Positions 1-10,372 of a stretch of DNA of 64,000 nt are shown here, in pieces. Position numbers and translations under genes: made by a program. Below the pieces are notes generated by a model. The model saw only the letters and a program-made list of their open reading frames with translations, was not told the origin of the DNA and made no database searches. The first letter of the stretch is position 1. Each line of letters starts with the position of its first letter. Source of the DNA: Phocoena phocoena (taxonomy: Eukaryota; Chordata; Mammalia; Artiodactyla; Phocoenidae). The stretch lies in the NCBI RefSeq assembly GCF_963924675.1, contig NC_089236.1:33565319-33629318 (forward strand), in the 5' to 3' direction.

Positions 1-1085
1 CAGGCTGACACAGAGAATTAACCCTCATAGGTATGTAGCAATATTTGTTTCTATTTCTTCCTTTATTCTGTTTCTCGATAATGACTGAGGCCAAGACCAG
101 TCATAATATCCCAAGCATCCATATTACACTTTTTTCATGGACAAAGTAACATCATATCACAGCCTGAAACTACACATTAATTAATGTGGCTCTTTATTTA
201 ACATCTGTCCTTCCTACTAGCCTATGAGTGACTTAAGAGCAGATAATGGATCTGCTTTGTCTTGCCGTTATATCCTCAGTGCCAAAAGTTATTGTTTTTG
301 AAATTGTCCAGCCCATTTTACTGGGGTAGGAAATCAGATGGGGCAGAGACCTAGGAAAAGACAAAGAATAGGAATTTTGTGTAGAGTCCCCCATGTTTCA
401 TTCTCCAACACTGAGTGAGGCAGCTGGCAGTTAAGGAGGGCAAAGATTCACGGAGTGAGAGGACCCTTAACAAACAAGTGGCTCTAGGACATTTTTTTTT
501 TTCTTTGCCTGGTCACTATATGTTAAAAGAAGTAGAGAGAAATTATGATGAGCAGACAAGGGACTGTATTCCTGTAATTTATAAGCTGAGGATTAAAGTT
601 CACTTGTTTAAACCTGAAGGAGAAGAATGTTTCAAAGGGCTTTTGAAGTTAAGCTGTTTGGAAACTGAGAAGTCAAGGAATCAAGAAAATGGAGAAAGCA
701 TTGTGTATATGCCCTAAAGGTGCTGATGGTTGTATCTGAGGCTATTATGTGCCTTGTGGTCGTTGCATGAGAGGAAACCATGAGATTACAGGAAATAAAT
801 CAGACTTTCCTGCCCTTTCTGTTTCTATACACTAATTCCTTTAATCCTATTCCATTATTTTTCCTTTAAACACCCTCTTACTTCCACCTAATACAGAAAC
901 AACAAGGAACACAGGATAAAACAAAAGTGACAGAATAGATTGGTTTGGGTTTTCTGGAATCAGTATGTTAGGGCCTCAGACCTTAGCGCCAGGCCACTCT
1001 CATCTCCTTTTTCTTCCAGCAGCAGGTTGTGCACGTGGAGAGGAAGTGTTCAAAGACAGTTGGTATCAGGGACAATCACAGTTAC
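1..1085. other. Single-copy sequence, no gene recognised
   Basis: No clear repeat covers most of this stretch. A weak L2 3'-end resemblance lies at about 205-285 (ATGAGTGACTTAAGAGC followed by TATCCTCAGTGCC). A 100-codon open frame at 415-717 has no domain, signal peptide or repeat I recognise, and its composition looks like chance. Intergenic or intronic DNA is the simplest reading. Confidence 0.5.
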
Positions 1086-1089
1086 TCAT

Positions 1090-1290
1090 TGTATGATTGA
1101 TCCAAACAGTGTACATCATCTCATTAATCCATGAAAATTTGGTATTATTATTTAATTGAGAAAACTGAGGTTCCAAAAGGTTTAGTGATTTGTGAAGTCT
1201 CTCAACTAGAAAGTGGTGGATTCAGCATGGAAACCTATTTGATCTGATTTCAAAGCCCAGGTTTTTCTTGCTCTTCCAGACTGGCTTCTG
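1090..1290 (-). repeat. MIR SINE fragment
   Basis: The plus strand shows the reverse-complement MIR core: CATCTCATTAATCC, then GAGAAAACTGAGGTTCC, then a weakened version of the AGGTTAAGTAACTTGCCCAAG block. It is old and diverged, as expected for a pan-mammalian MIR. The boundaries are approximate. Confidence 0.65.
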
Positions 1291-1536
1291 CCCTTGTTAC
1301 AAGACAATATAGATTTCATCTTACTGTCTCCTGTTCCAAAGGACAAAGTTCCAGGAATCATATGGCTATACCATATCTCCTAGGAAAAGACAGTCAATTC
1401 TGTGATATGACAAGAAAGAGTATCAATGCCCCAAATAACATCTTTAGCTTTTAATCTATTGCTAGAACATGAAATTAAACTTACACATATATACACACAT
1501 ACTGCACACACTTCCACTCCCACCATATCATTTATT

Positions 1537-1753
1537 TATATTTATTTATTTATTTATTTGCAGTACATGGGCCTCTCACTGTTGTGGCCTCTCCCGTTGC
1601 AGAGCACAGGCTCCATACGCACAAGCTCAGCGACCATGGCTCACGGGCCCAGCCGCTCTGTGGCATGTGGGATCCTCCCGGACCGGGGCACAAACCCGTG
1701 TCCCCTGCATCGGCAGGCAGACTCTCAACCACTGCGCCACCAGGGAAGCCCAA
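1537..1753 (-). mobile_element. CHR-type tRNA-derived SINE (CHR-2-like)
   Basis: Read on the minus strand, the element begins GGGCTTCCCTGGTGGCGCAG, continues through a B-box-like GGGTTTGTGCCCC, and ends in an A-rich (AAAT)n tail, seen here as TTTATTTATTT at 1537-1559. A perfect 17 bp target-site duplication, CCACCATATCATTTATT, flanks it at 1520-1536 and 1754-1770. The duplication and tail are the hallmarks of L1-mediated SINE insertion. Open frames over this span are SINE shadows. The insertion landed at the edge of an older MIR. Confidence 0.93.
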
Positions 1754-1761
1754 CCACCATA

Positions 1762-1985
1762 TCATTTATTAAATGTGCTAAGCACTTTACATAATTTGCT
1801 TGCATTATCACCCATAATCCTGCCAGCAATCCTGTAAGATAGGTAGTATCCTTCCTATTTTTGAAGAAGAAATTGAAATTCAGGAAGGTTATTTGTCCAA
1901 GGTCACACAACAAATACATAGTAGAGCTGGGATGGATACCCACATATCTGTGACTCCAAACTAAGATCTCTTAATTACTATAGTG
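1762..1985 (-). repeat. MIR SINE, minus strand
   Basis: Reverse-complement MIR is recognisable from ATTTATTAAATGTGCTAAGC through the AATCCTGTAAGATAGGTA and GAAATTGAAATTCAGGAAGG segments to AAGGTCACACAACAAATAC. The CHR SINE at 1537-1753 inserted at its left edge and duplicated its first bases. Confidence 0.8.
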
Positions 1986-2165
1986 TCGTTCATTCATTCA
2001 TACAACAAATATTTACTGAATGCCTTCTCTGTGCCTGCATTATGATAGGTAATGTGGATACAACAATGAAAACCATTAGCTTCTACCCTAAAGGAGCTCA
2101 ATTAGGTGGAAGAAACAGACACATAAATAGGCAATGCTAATGACATTTAAAATGCTGGATATATA
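1986..2165 (-). repeat. L2 (LINE-2) 3'-end fragment
   Basis: The plus strand reads CATTCATTCATACAACAAAT, then TTTACTGAATGCCTTCTCTG and a block resembling GGATACAACAATGAAAACC...AAAGGAGCTCAATTAGGTGG. This is the reverse complement of the L2 tail, which ends in (TGAATGAA)n. It is ancient and diverged. Confidence 0.75.
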
Positions 2166-2599
2166 TTCAGGGTCATCACATGCAGAGATATGTGTAGAAC
2201 CTGTACATATACATAGCTCTATCATGGTAGCTCTGTGGGAAGACATCCAGTTTGGCCTTTTTTTTAGGGGGATGGGTGTTGAGGATTATGTCAGGTAAGG
2301 AGACTTCTGGGAGGAGGTGACTCTTCATATAAGTCTTAATCAATGAGAAAGAGTTTACCAGCTAGAGATAACTAAAAGGGAGAAAGCACATCATATAGAA
2401 AGAATTGTGAAAAAAACACAGAAGACAGACAAATTATGATGCCTGGGAGAAAATAAGGTAGTCAAAGTTGATTTTTTCAAAGAATCATTTTCTGTGTGTG
2501 TCCTCAGTCATCTCTGATTTTCCTCCACTTATTTTGGAAGCCATTCTGAGTCATGAATTGATATCTAAGAGAAGAAGAATGCAGAAGGCAGAAAGAAAG

Positions 2600-2815
2600 G
2601 CACCACCATTTCTTTGGTGCCTACTGAGTACCAGGTACTGGCCAAATTTTATCTCATTGAATCCTCACAATGTATCTTCAAACTAGAATTATCCTTATTT
2701 TAAAGAAAAGGCAATTGAAGTAAGGCTAAAAGACCTTGTCCAGCTTCACTTAGCAAGCTAAAGGAAGAGGTGAGATGCAAACTCAGGATTATCTTTTACT
2801 GAAGCCCCATGTGTT
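2600..2815 (-). repeat. MIR SINE, minus strand
   Basis: Reverse-complement MIR landmarks are TGGTGCCTACTGAGTACCAG, ATCTCATTGAATCCTCACAA and TTATCCTTATTTTAAAGAAA, followed by a decayed CCTTGTCCAGCTTCACTTAG. It is diverged and the ends are approximate. Confidence 0.78.
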
Positions 2816-2988
2816 AGACATGCAACCTCTCTGGAATGAGAGCAGTATAGTTGTTTATATGACATTTTCCTCTACTTTTACTTAACTGAGTTGCTTACCA
2901 GAGAAAACCTCAGGATCACTATCACTGAATGCCTGTGTAAGAAAACAGTCTTTTACTTTAATTGTCTGTCCTCTGCATTTGGAGTTTT

Positions 2989-3190
2989 GTTTTTCTTTTG
3001 CGGTATGCGGGCCTCTCACTGTTGTGACCTCTCCCATTGCAGAGCACAGGCTCCGGACACGCAGGCTCAGCAGCCACGGCTCATGGGCCCAGCCGCTCCG
3101 CGGCATGTGGGATCTTCCCGGACTGGGGCACGAACCCGTGTCTCCTGCATTGGCAGGCGGACTCTCAACCACTGAGCCACCAGAGAAGCC
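2989..3190 (-). mobile_element. CHR-type tRNA-derived SINE (CHR-2-like)
   Basis: On the minus strand this reads from a GGGCTTCTCTGGTGGCTCAG head to a GCATACCGCAAAAG tail. A 16 bp target-site duplication, CTGCATTTGGAGTTTT, lies at 2973-2988 and 3191-3206. The sequence is close to the other CHR copies here. The A tail is short and interrupted, which suggests it is older than the copy at 57974. Confidence 0.93.
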
Positions 3191-3206
3191 CTGCATTTGG
3201 AGTTTT

Positions 3207-4952
3207 ATTTACCATATGAGTTTTATGTAAGTTCATAAAAGTCAATAAACTCAATATTCCTGAAACAACTTGCAGTTTAACATCTAGATAATTAGGGTAA
3301 CAAAAAGGAAGTTAATTCAATGTGGGTTTATGATAGGGATTAACTTAGTCCCATTTCTTTCCCTGAAGAGAGGAAGAGTTCAGAAATAAAGTAATGTGAG
3401 ACTGCTGTATCCAAGGAGATAGATGTAAGAGCAAAATATTTGTTATGAAAGAGTTAAAATCACAGTGCCCTTTTAAAAAGCTAATTATGGTAGCTTAATT
3501 AAAGTTATTTTAAGTAAGTTAATTATGCTTAATTAAGGTAATTATGGAATTAACCAGGGGAATTTGAATGAACCATAATGCAGACATGTTTGGCCTCTGA
3601 GGCTCAAGTATACCAGTTTGTATAGATCCTAAAACATCTCCATGTGTGCATATAGGAGAAAACATAAAATAAGGCTGAGATTATAGTTTTGATTACACAA
3701 AACTACTACTAACAAGGAATACATTTATACACATGATGTTGCACAGTATAGTAGTATATTTTCAAAAAGTATAACATTTGAGATTCTGTTGGATTTGATT
3801 TCAGTTACTGTAGGATTCCTTTTGGGAGGTAAATGAGGATTAAAGTTCTAAGAGTCAATGCTGTTTATGTTTTGAGAGTCTAAATACTCTTCCTTGTCCA
3901 CACATTATTAAATTTATCAGATGCTTTAGGGACTCTGGCTGACTTTAGAAAAGATCTAGCATTTTTACTTGGAGATATAATTTAGACTGAAATATCTAGG
4001 TCTGGCATTGTTAGCATCCTGTTCTTGATCCAATAAGGAGCAGGAAACATAGGCAAATGTATAGTCTTCCCTGTGTGTTGGTAGTGTTTGTTGAAAAACC
4101 TCCCTAATGCCTTCTTGGCTTTGCTGTGGCTGGAATATATCATTCTGTTTTTGGGGGAGATTCCCAGTGAATTATTTTTATTAGGTCAATGGTTCCTAAA
4201 GTACAGTGTCCTAGAATATTCCAGGTGCTGTGCCCATAGGCTAATTTTAGTCTGCTTAGGTTAAGTAATTATTTTCCCTGAGATGAACTTCCCTTCCACA
4301 TGATAGTCTCAAGAAAATTTGTGCTGATCCAAGTTTCCACCTAGATTTTTAGGCACCTAAATCTTCTTATTAGGTTTTCTGCTGGGTAATTGTTATTCTT
4401 TCTCTTTAACAAGGAGTATTACCAAAAAAATCAGTGATCTCTGCCCATAACTGAATGTTAAACAGACAGTGAAAGATTAATTTTTTTTCTCTTGAGGGTA
4501 AATCACACTGGAATGGAGGCCTCAGACAATCAAGCACTGAAGACCTCATAGAGGTGCTTAGTTCTACTACAAGTGCTAACATTTACCATCACCTCTCAGG
4601 GACTTCATCTGTCAGAGGGGCCACAGTGGTAGTTTCCCAGTAGGAGATCACAGCAATAGGAACCCCTAATAGAGTCTCTTACCTCCTCAAAGACCGTCAA
4701 ACAGTTTATGAGACTCTATGAGGCCCTCTAGTGAGAAGTACAAGACATTGATGAGCTTTTATAATCAACATTCTTCTCATTTAAACATAATATTTATTTT
4801 ATTTAATTACCATTTAATAAAATGTATTTCAAGACCAATGCATGCTTATTATAAAATATCAGGAAAACCCAAAGAAGCACAAACAAAAATCTGCTAACAA
4901 TGTGTATGTACAATTCCACAGGCTGTAGAGATTGGTTCAGCAGAGGTCTTAC
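3207..4952. other. Single-copy sequence with a TAATTA cluster
   Basis: I recognise no gene or dated repeat in this stretch. The one notable item is a cluster of five TAATTA cores at 3482-3487, 3496-3501, 3520-3525, 3530-3535 and 3539-3544. The composition is AT-rich throughout. It may hold unrecognised old repeats. Confidence 0.5.
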
Positions 4953-4984
4953 AAAAGTTAAGTAGCCAAAACCATATTAACAAA

Positions 4985-7000
4985 TTGAAGGATAAAAACC
5001 ATATGAAAATCTCAATAGATTCAGAAAAAGCTTTTGACAAAATTCAACACCGATTCATGATAAAAACTTTCCAGAAAATAGGCATAGAGGGAACCTACCT
5101 GAACATAATAAAGGTCATATATGACAAACCCACAGCCAACATCATTCTCAATGGTGAAAAAATAATCTTGTTTCCTCTAAGATGAGGAACAAGACCAGGT
5201 CGCCCACTGTCACTATTATTATTCAACATAGTTTTGGAAGTTTTAGCCACAGCAATCAGAGAAAAAGAAATAAAAGATACCCAAATCAGAAAAGAAGAAG
5301 TAAAACTGTTACTGTTTGCACATGACATGATACTATACATAGAGAATCCTAAAGATGCTACCAGAAAACTACTAGAGCTAATCAATGAATCTGGGTGAGT
5401 AGCAGGATACAAATTCAATGCACAGAAATCTCTTGCATTCCTATACACTAATGATGAAAATTCATAAAAGAAACTATGGAAACACTCCTATTTACCATTG
5501 TAACAAAAAGAATAAAGTACCTAGGAACAAACCTACCTAAGGAGACAAAAGACCTGTATGGAGAAAACTATATAAGATACTGATGAAAGAAATTAAAGAT
5601 GATACAAATAGATGGAGAGATATACCATGTTCTTGGATTGGAAGAATCAACATTGTGAAAATGACTCTACTACCCAAAGCAATCTACAGATTCAATGCAA
5701 TCCTTATCAAACTACCAATGGCAATTTTCACAGAACTAGAACAAAAAATTTCACAATTTGTACGGAAACACAAAAGACCACGAAAAGCAATTTTGAGAAA
5801 GAAAAACAGAGCTGGAGGAATCAGTTTCCCTGACTTAAGACTGTACTACAAAGCTACAGTAATCAAGACAGTATGGTACTGGCACAAAAACAGAAATATA
5901 GGTCAATGGAACAGGATAGAAAGCCCAGAGATAAACCCACGTACATATGGTCACCTTACCTTTGATAAAGGAGGCAAGAATATAAAATGGAGAAAAGACA
6001 GCCTCTTCAATAGCTGTTGCTGGGAAAACTGGACAGCTACACATAAAAGAATGAAATTAGAACACTTCCTAACACCATACACAAAAATTAACTCTAAATG
6101 GCTTAAAGACCTAAATGTAAGACCAGACACTATAAAACTCTTCGAGGAAAACATAGGCAGAACACTCCATGACATAAATCACAACAAGATCCTTTCTGAC
6201 CCACCTTCTAGAGAAATGGAAATAAAAACAAAAATAAATAAATGGGACCTAATGAAAGTTAAAAGCTTTTACACAGCAAAGGAAACCATAAACAAGTCGA
6301 AAAGGCAACCCTCAGGATGAGAGAAAATTTTTGCAAATGAAGCAACTGACAAAGGATTACTTTCCAAAATATACAAGTAGTTCATGCAGCTCAATATCAA
6401 AAAAAACAAACAACAGATCCAGAAATGGGCAGAAGACCTAAATAGACATTTCTACAAAGAAGATATACAGATTGCCAACAAACACATGAAAGGATGCTCA
6501 ACATCACTTATCATTAGAGAAATGCAAATCAAAACGACAATGTGGTATCACCTCACACCGGTCAGAATGGCATCATCAAAAAATCTATCTACAAAGAGTG
6601 TAGTGGAGAAAGGGGAGAGTGTGTGGAGAAAAGGGAGCCCTCTTGTACTGTTGCTGGGAATGTAAATTGATACAGCTACTATGGAGAACAGTATGGAGGT
6701 TCCTTAAAAAACTAAAGATAGAATTGTCATATGACCCAACATTCCCACTACTGGGCATATACCCTGAGAAAAGCATCATTCAAAAAGAGTCATGTATCAC
6801 AATGTTCATTGCAGCTCTATTTACAATAGCCAGAACATGGAAAAAACCTAAGTGTTCATCGACAGATGAATGAATAAAGAAGATGTGGCACATATATACA
6901 ATGGAATATTACTCAGCCATAAAAGGAAACAAAATTGAGTTATTTGTAGTGAGGTGGATGGACCTAGAGTCTGTCATACAGAGTGAAGTAAGTCAGAAAC
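4985..7000 (+). pseudogene. L1-A ORF2 remnant (RT C-terminus to ORF2 end)
   Basis: L1 ORF2 encodes an endonuclease, a reverse transcriptase and a cysteine-rich C-terminus. Here only part of the RT and the downstream region survive. Recognisable pieces are the [10 protein letters not shown] segment at about 5010-5050, [12 protein letters not shown] near 5310-5350, and a 245-codon open piece at 5583-6320 beginning near [21 protein letters not shown] stop at about 5182-5184, a frameshift near 5460 and a stop at 6318-6320 separate the pieces. There is no endonuclease domain, so this copy cannot mobilise. Confidence 0.88.
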
Positions 7001-7426
7001 AGAAAAACAATTACCCTATGCTAACACATGTATATGGAATCTAAAGAAAAAAAAGGTTCTGAAGAACCTAGAGGCAGGACAGGAATAAAGATGCAGATGT
7101 AGAGAATGGACTTGAGGACACAGGGAAGGGGAAGGGTAAGCTGGGACAAAGTGAGAGAGTGGCATGGACATATATACACTACCAAATGTAAGATAGATTG
7201 CTAGTGGGAAGCAGCTGCATAGCACAGGGAGATCAGCTCGGTGCTTTGTAACTACATAGAGGGGTGGGATAGGGAGGGTGCGAGGGAGACTCAAGAGGGA
7301 GGGGATATGGGGATATATATATATACATATAGCTGATTTACTTTGTTATACAGCAGAAACTAACACAACCTTGTAAAGCAATTATACTCCAGTAAAGATG
7401 TTAAAAAATATAAATAAAAAATAAAA

Positions 7427-7812
7427 GTTCCATATTTGGAGGGGAAAAAAAAAAAAAGAAAATATCTGACTGGCTGGAGCCACATAGTCAAACTTATTTG
7501 GGCTGAGAAGAAACAAGGAAATTAGTGTCCAGAGCTGACTTGGCATTTGGGAATTGGCTGACTGATACACTGCATTTCTAGTCAGTTGGAGCATTTTCAG
7601 GGACATGAAAGTTACCTAAATTTTGGTTTGCCGAAGTGGCACTCTAGGAAGGAGAGGCTTCACCTTAGACCTAGAAAATTATATTAACAATACTGATAAA
7701 AGTAAAACTACTTTCAGGATAAATTTTTCTCTTTTGTTTGTAGTAAACTCCCTATGTCCTCAATAAAATTTCACTCATTCAAAAAATAAATCAAAATCTG
7801 ATGGAAGAAAAA
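7427..7812 (+). other. Candidate 3'-transduced segment of L1-A
   Basis: This sequence lies between the A-rich L1 3' end (about 7403-7426) and the right target-site duplication at 7813. It does not look like L1. It contains an internal run of 13 A at 7445-7457, AATAAA signals at 7762-7767 and 7785-7790, and a terminal A run at about 7807-7816. That is the layout expected when L1 transcription reads past its weak signal and uses a downstream one. The internal A run could mean two serial events. Confidence 0.75.
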
Positions 7813-7844
7813 AAAAGTTAAGTAGCCAAATAGAATCTTTGACT

Positions 7845-8165
7845 GAATTGACATATGGATATGCAGAAATGGAAATGCCCTCATTCATGGGGGTGCTAGG
7901 CTGAAAGGGTGAGAATCTGGAGTTCTTGGTCAATCATATTCCACCCCTGTGGAGGGAACCTGTGCAGAATAAAATGAATACAGAAGCACAGCTGAGAGAA
8001 GAACCTTAATGGTATTATTTGAACCCAAAGATTTGACAATTCTAAACAAGTTCACTACTGGCCTTCACAGTTACGTGAGCCAATAAATTCCCTTTTTTGT
8101 TTAAGCTGTTTTGAGCTGGGCTTTTGTAACTTGCAGTTGAAAGAGTTCAGACAATACTTGCATGC
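7845..8165 (+). repeat. MLT1-type LTR (ERVL-MaLR), partial
   Basis: The 3' part is recognisable. ACGTGAGCCAATAAATTCCC carries the LTR polyadenylation signal and is followed by TTTTTTGTTTAAGCTGTTTT and CTTGCAGTTGAAAGAG, the typical MLT1 end. Upstream, GAACCTGTGCAGAATAAAAT and GCTGAGAGAAGAACCTTAAT fit the middle of the LTR. It is old and diverged, and the 5' boundary is approximate. Confidence 0.72.
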
Positions 8166-9400
8166 TTTTGTCTCATTGTGAGGTACTTCAGCATTATGGG
8201 AACCCCCAAGGACCTGGGGAATGACTGTTGTGAGGTCATGCTTGAGCCTCAATGTAAAACACACCTGGAAGTATAGGTGAAACAGAAGGACTTTCTAATA
8301 TGAGAAATAAAAATAAGGGAGACCCAAACTAAATATCTGCTACAGAGGGGGAAATGGTAACTTTACAGTGGAGAAACCTGGATGACACCACCTTAATCAA
8401 GTGACCAAGGTTAACATCACCAGTTAAGAAATATTGGTATCATGTATTCCTCAATATGAAGCACTGAGAAGGGCACATCATCTCTCTGGTGTCATAACTG
8501 CAATCTGATTATGAGAAAACATTATATAAAACCCAATGGAGAGACACACTATAAAATAACTCACTAGTACTCTTTGCAAGTATTAAGACGATGAAAGAAA
8601 AGGAAAGACTAAGGTCTGTTATGGATTAGAGGAGACTAAAGGGACATGACAGCTAAATGTAATATGAGTCGCAATGCCAATTATCTAATTTAATCAATTT
8701 AACATAATATCAATTAGATCCTTAAGTAGAAAAAAGACATTAGTAGAAAAACTGGTAAAAACTGGATAAAGTCTCTAGTACAGTTAATGGTATTGTACCA
8801 ATGTTTATTTCTTAGTTTTGATATTTGAATTATATAAGATATTATGTTAAGGGAAGCTGGTTGAAGAGTTTAAGGGAATTCTCTGTACTTTATAAATCTT
8901 CTGTAGATCTAAGATTATTTGAAGATAGAAAGTTAAGATAAACAATGTACATAGCAAGAAAAGGAGTTGGGGAGATGATGAGGGTCATAGAAATGAGAGA
9001 GAAATGGCAGAGAAATGGCATTGGCCAGCCTAGAAATCCCCTGTGTGGGGATAGAGTATCTCCCCTGCTTTTGCAGAGAAGAAGAGGTACCCAGTGGGTG
9101 TTGTTGGATGGAATCTATTCCTCTGCCTCCTTCAGATTTTTAAGGACCTGCTTTCTGTCTCATGACTTCATCATGGACTTGGCTAATGTCTGGTAGATCA
9201 CTGGTCAGTTCTTAGTTTCTAGAACTATTGAAACTCTTCATTTCTCTTTGTGCATTAGTATTTAAATGGAAAATTGTGAAAAGGAAAGCCAGGCATCTGT
9301 ATTTTCTCATTCTCTTTATTTGGTAGGAATATTTTCAATATAATTCAAGCAGCCCTTTATGCAGATAATGATTTTATTGAGAACAAGCAGCTTGCATTTT
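8166..9400. other. Single-copy sequence, no gene recognised
   Basis: AT-rich sequence. Short open frames here (for example 8945-9196) have no recognisable domain. I see no clear transposon, RNA gene or tandem repeat. Confidence 0.5.
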
Positions 9401-9404
9401 TCTT

Positions 9405-9470
9405 TATCATTTCCGTGATTAGAATAGTATGTGGAACACAGTAGGTTCTCAATAACTGTCCATTAATGTC
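9405..9470 (+). repeat. L2 or MIR 3'-end fragment
   Basis: TAGTATGTGGAACACAGTAG followed by GTTCTCAATAACTGTCC matches the common L2/MIR ending (cAgtgcctggcacatagtaggtgctcaataaa). It is short and diverged. Confidence 0.5.
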
Positions 9471-9544
9471 ACTAAAATACTTTTTGATGCCAGCCACACA
9501 TTTGAAGTCTTATTAAATAATTATAAAAATGTTGTGAACTTTTT

Positions 9545-9770
9545 GACAAATTTATATCTTTTTATTAAACATGTAATATGTGCCAACTACTTTGTTGAGT
9601 GGTTTATTTTCTTAGTCCTCACAACATCAGTGGGGCAGATGTTATTGTTATCACTTGAAAGATGAGGTAAATGGGACCCAAAGAGGTTAAAAAACTTGCC
9701 CCAGTTCACAAAGTTACTAAGTTGCCAGGCTAGGATTCTAACCCTTCTTTGTCTGACTCCCATCTTCATG
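9545..9770 (-). repeat. MIR SINE, minus strand
   Basis: A well-preserved reverse-complement MIR: ATGTAATATGTGCCAACTAC, AGTCCTCACAACATCAGTGG, AAAGATGAGGTAAATGGGAC, AGAGGTTAAAAAACTTGCCC and TTGCCAGGCTAGGATTCTAA appear in order. This is nearly the complete MIR. Confidence 0.88.
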
Positions 9771-10003
9771 TTGCTGACTATGACACTCTACTGCCTTTCT
9801 GAAAATATGTGATGCATTTTTAAGTGGTTGCAAGATTTATGTATTTAAAATAAATAATTGCATGGCTTTTGTTTTAAAATATAAATGGGAGAATATTATA
9901 TCCTAATTTTAAAATTAGAAGCAATATATCAATTCAGCATACAAGTGCTTTGCTATTCTTATGTTTGCTTCAAGTGCATTGGAATAAAGCATATCCCTTG
10001 TAT

Positions 10004-10228
10004 CAGTGGTCTTCAACCTTTCTGGCACCAGGGACCAGTTTCGTGGAAGGCAATAATTCCAAGGAAATTGGGGGAGGGTTCAGGCGGTAATGCGAGTGAT
10101 GAGGAGCGATGGGGAGCGGCAGATGAAGCTTCGCTCGCTTGCCCACTGCTCATCTCCTGCTGTGCAGCCCAGTTCCTAGCAGGACGCAGACTGTTACTGG
10201 TCCACGGCCTAGGGGTTGGGGACCCCTG
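10004..10228 (+). mobile_element. Non-autonomous hAT-type DNA transposon, internally deleted
   Basis: The terminal inverted repeats are imperfect but clear. The left end starts CAGTGGTCTTCAACC and the right end finishes GGTTGGGGACCCCTG. An 8 bp target-site duplication with one mismatch (CCTTGTAT at 9996-10003, CCTTATAT at 10229-10236) is typical of hAT transposases. Inside, GGCACCAGGGACCAGTTTCG and GATGAAGCTTCGCTCGCTTG match a known mammalian MITE-like family, probably of the hAT-Tip100 group. It is much shorter than the full consensus I recall, with a junction near 10070-10090. No transposase is present. The strand is arbitrary. Confidence 0.8.
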
Positions 10229-10327
10229 CCTTATATCTTATCCAACATCATCAGAATAAAAATACAGAGATTAATATAACTCCTGTTTGGTCTTGGGTAT
10301 AGTGTTAAGATTCTTAGCCCTACAACA

Positions 10328-10372
10328 CATGCATGCGTGCGCACATGGGCACGCGCACACCCCCCCCCCAAA
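10328..10372. repeat. Purine-pyrimidine alternating tract and C run
   Basis: An imperfect (CA/TG)n tract, CATGCATGCGTGCGCACATG, followed by CGCGCACAC and a run of about ten C. Alternating purine-pyrimidine DNA of this kind can adopt Z-form. It behaves as a low-complexity repeat. Confidence 0.8.

Larger units (their letters stand above)
4971..7812 (+). mobile_element. LINE-1 insertion (L1-A), 5'-truncated, with 3' extension
   Basis: This L1 is truncated inside the reverse transcriptase domain. It runs through the ORF2 C-terminus and the 3' UTR to an A-rich end at about 7403-7426. An 18 bp target-site duplication, AAAAGTTAAGTAGCCAAA, lies at 4953-4970 and 7813-7830. The right copy abuts a second poly(A) about 385 bp past the L1 end, so the inserted unit includes non-L1 sequence. 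The RT motif that is normally FADD reads FAHD near 5310-5325, so a metal-binding aspartate is lost. Stops and frameshifts break the frame. Confidence 0.92.

Noticed and set aside
1426..1837. Overlapping 60-122 codon frames on both strands with residues such as RSTGSGRAG and GGAVVESPPADAG
   Set aside because: The same peptides recur at 2882-3230, 19085-19414, 23486-23889, 57934-58207 and 58746-59182. They are six-frame translations of CHR SINEs, not genes.
4985..6873. Reverse transcriptase frames as a possible new RT system
   Set aside because: Gene order, ORF2 text, 3' UTR, poly(A) and TSDs identify them as decayed LINE-1 copies, as also at 20-27 kb, 31-34 kb and 51-57 kb.
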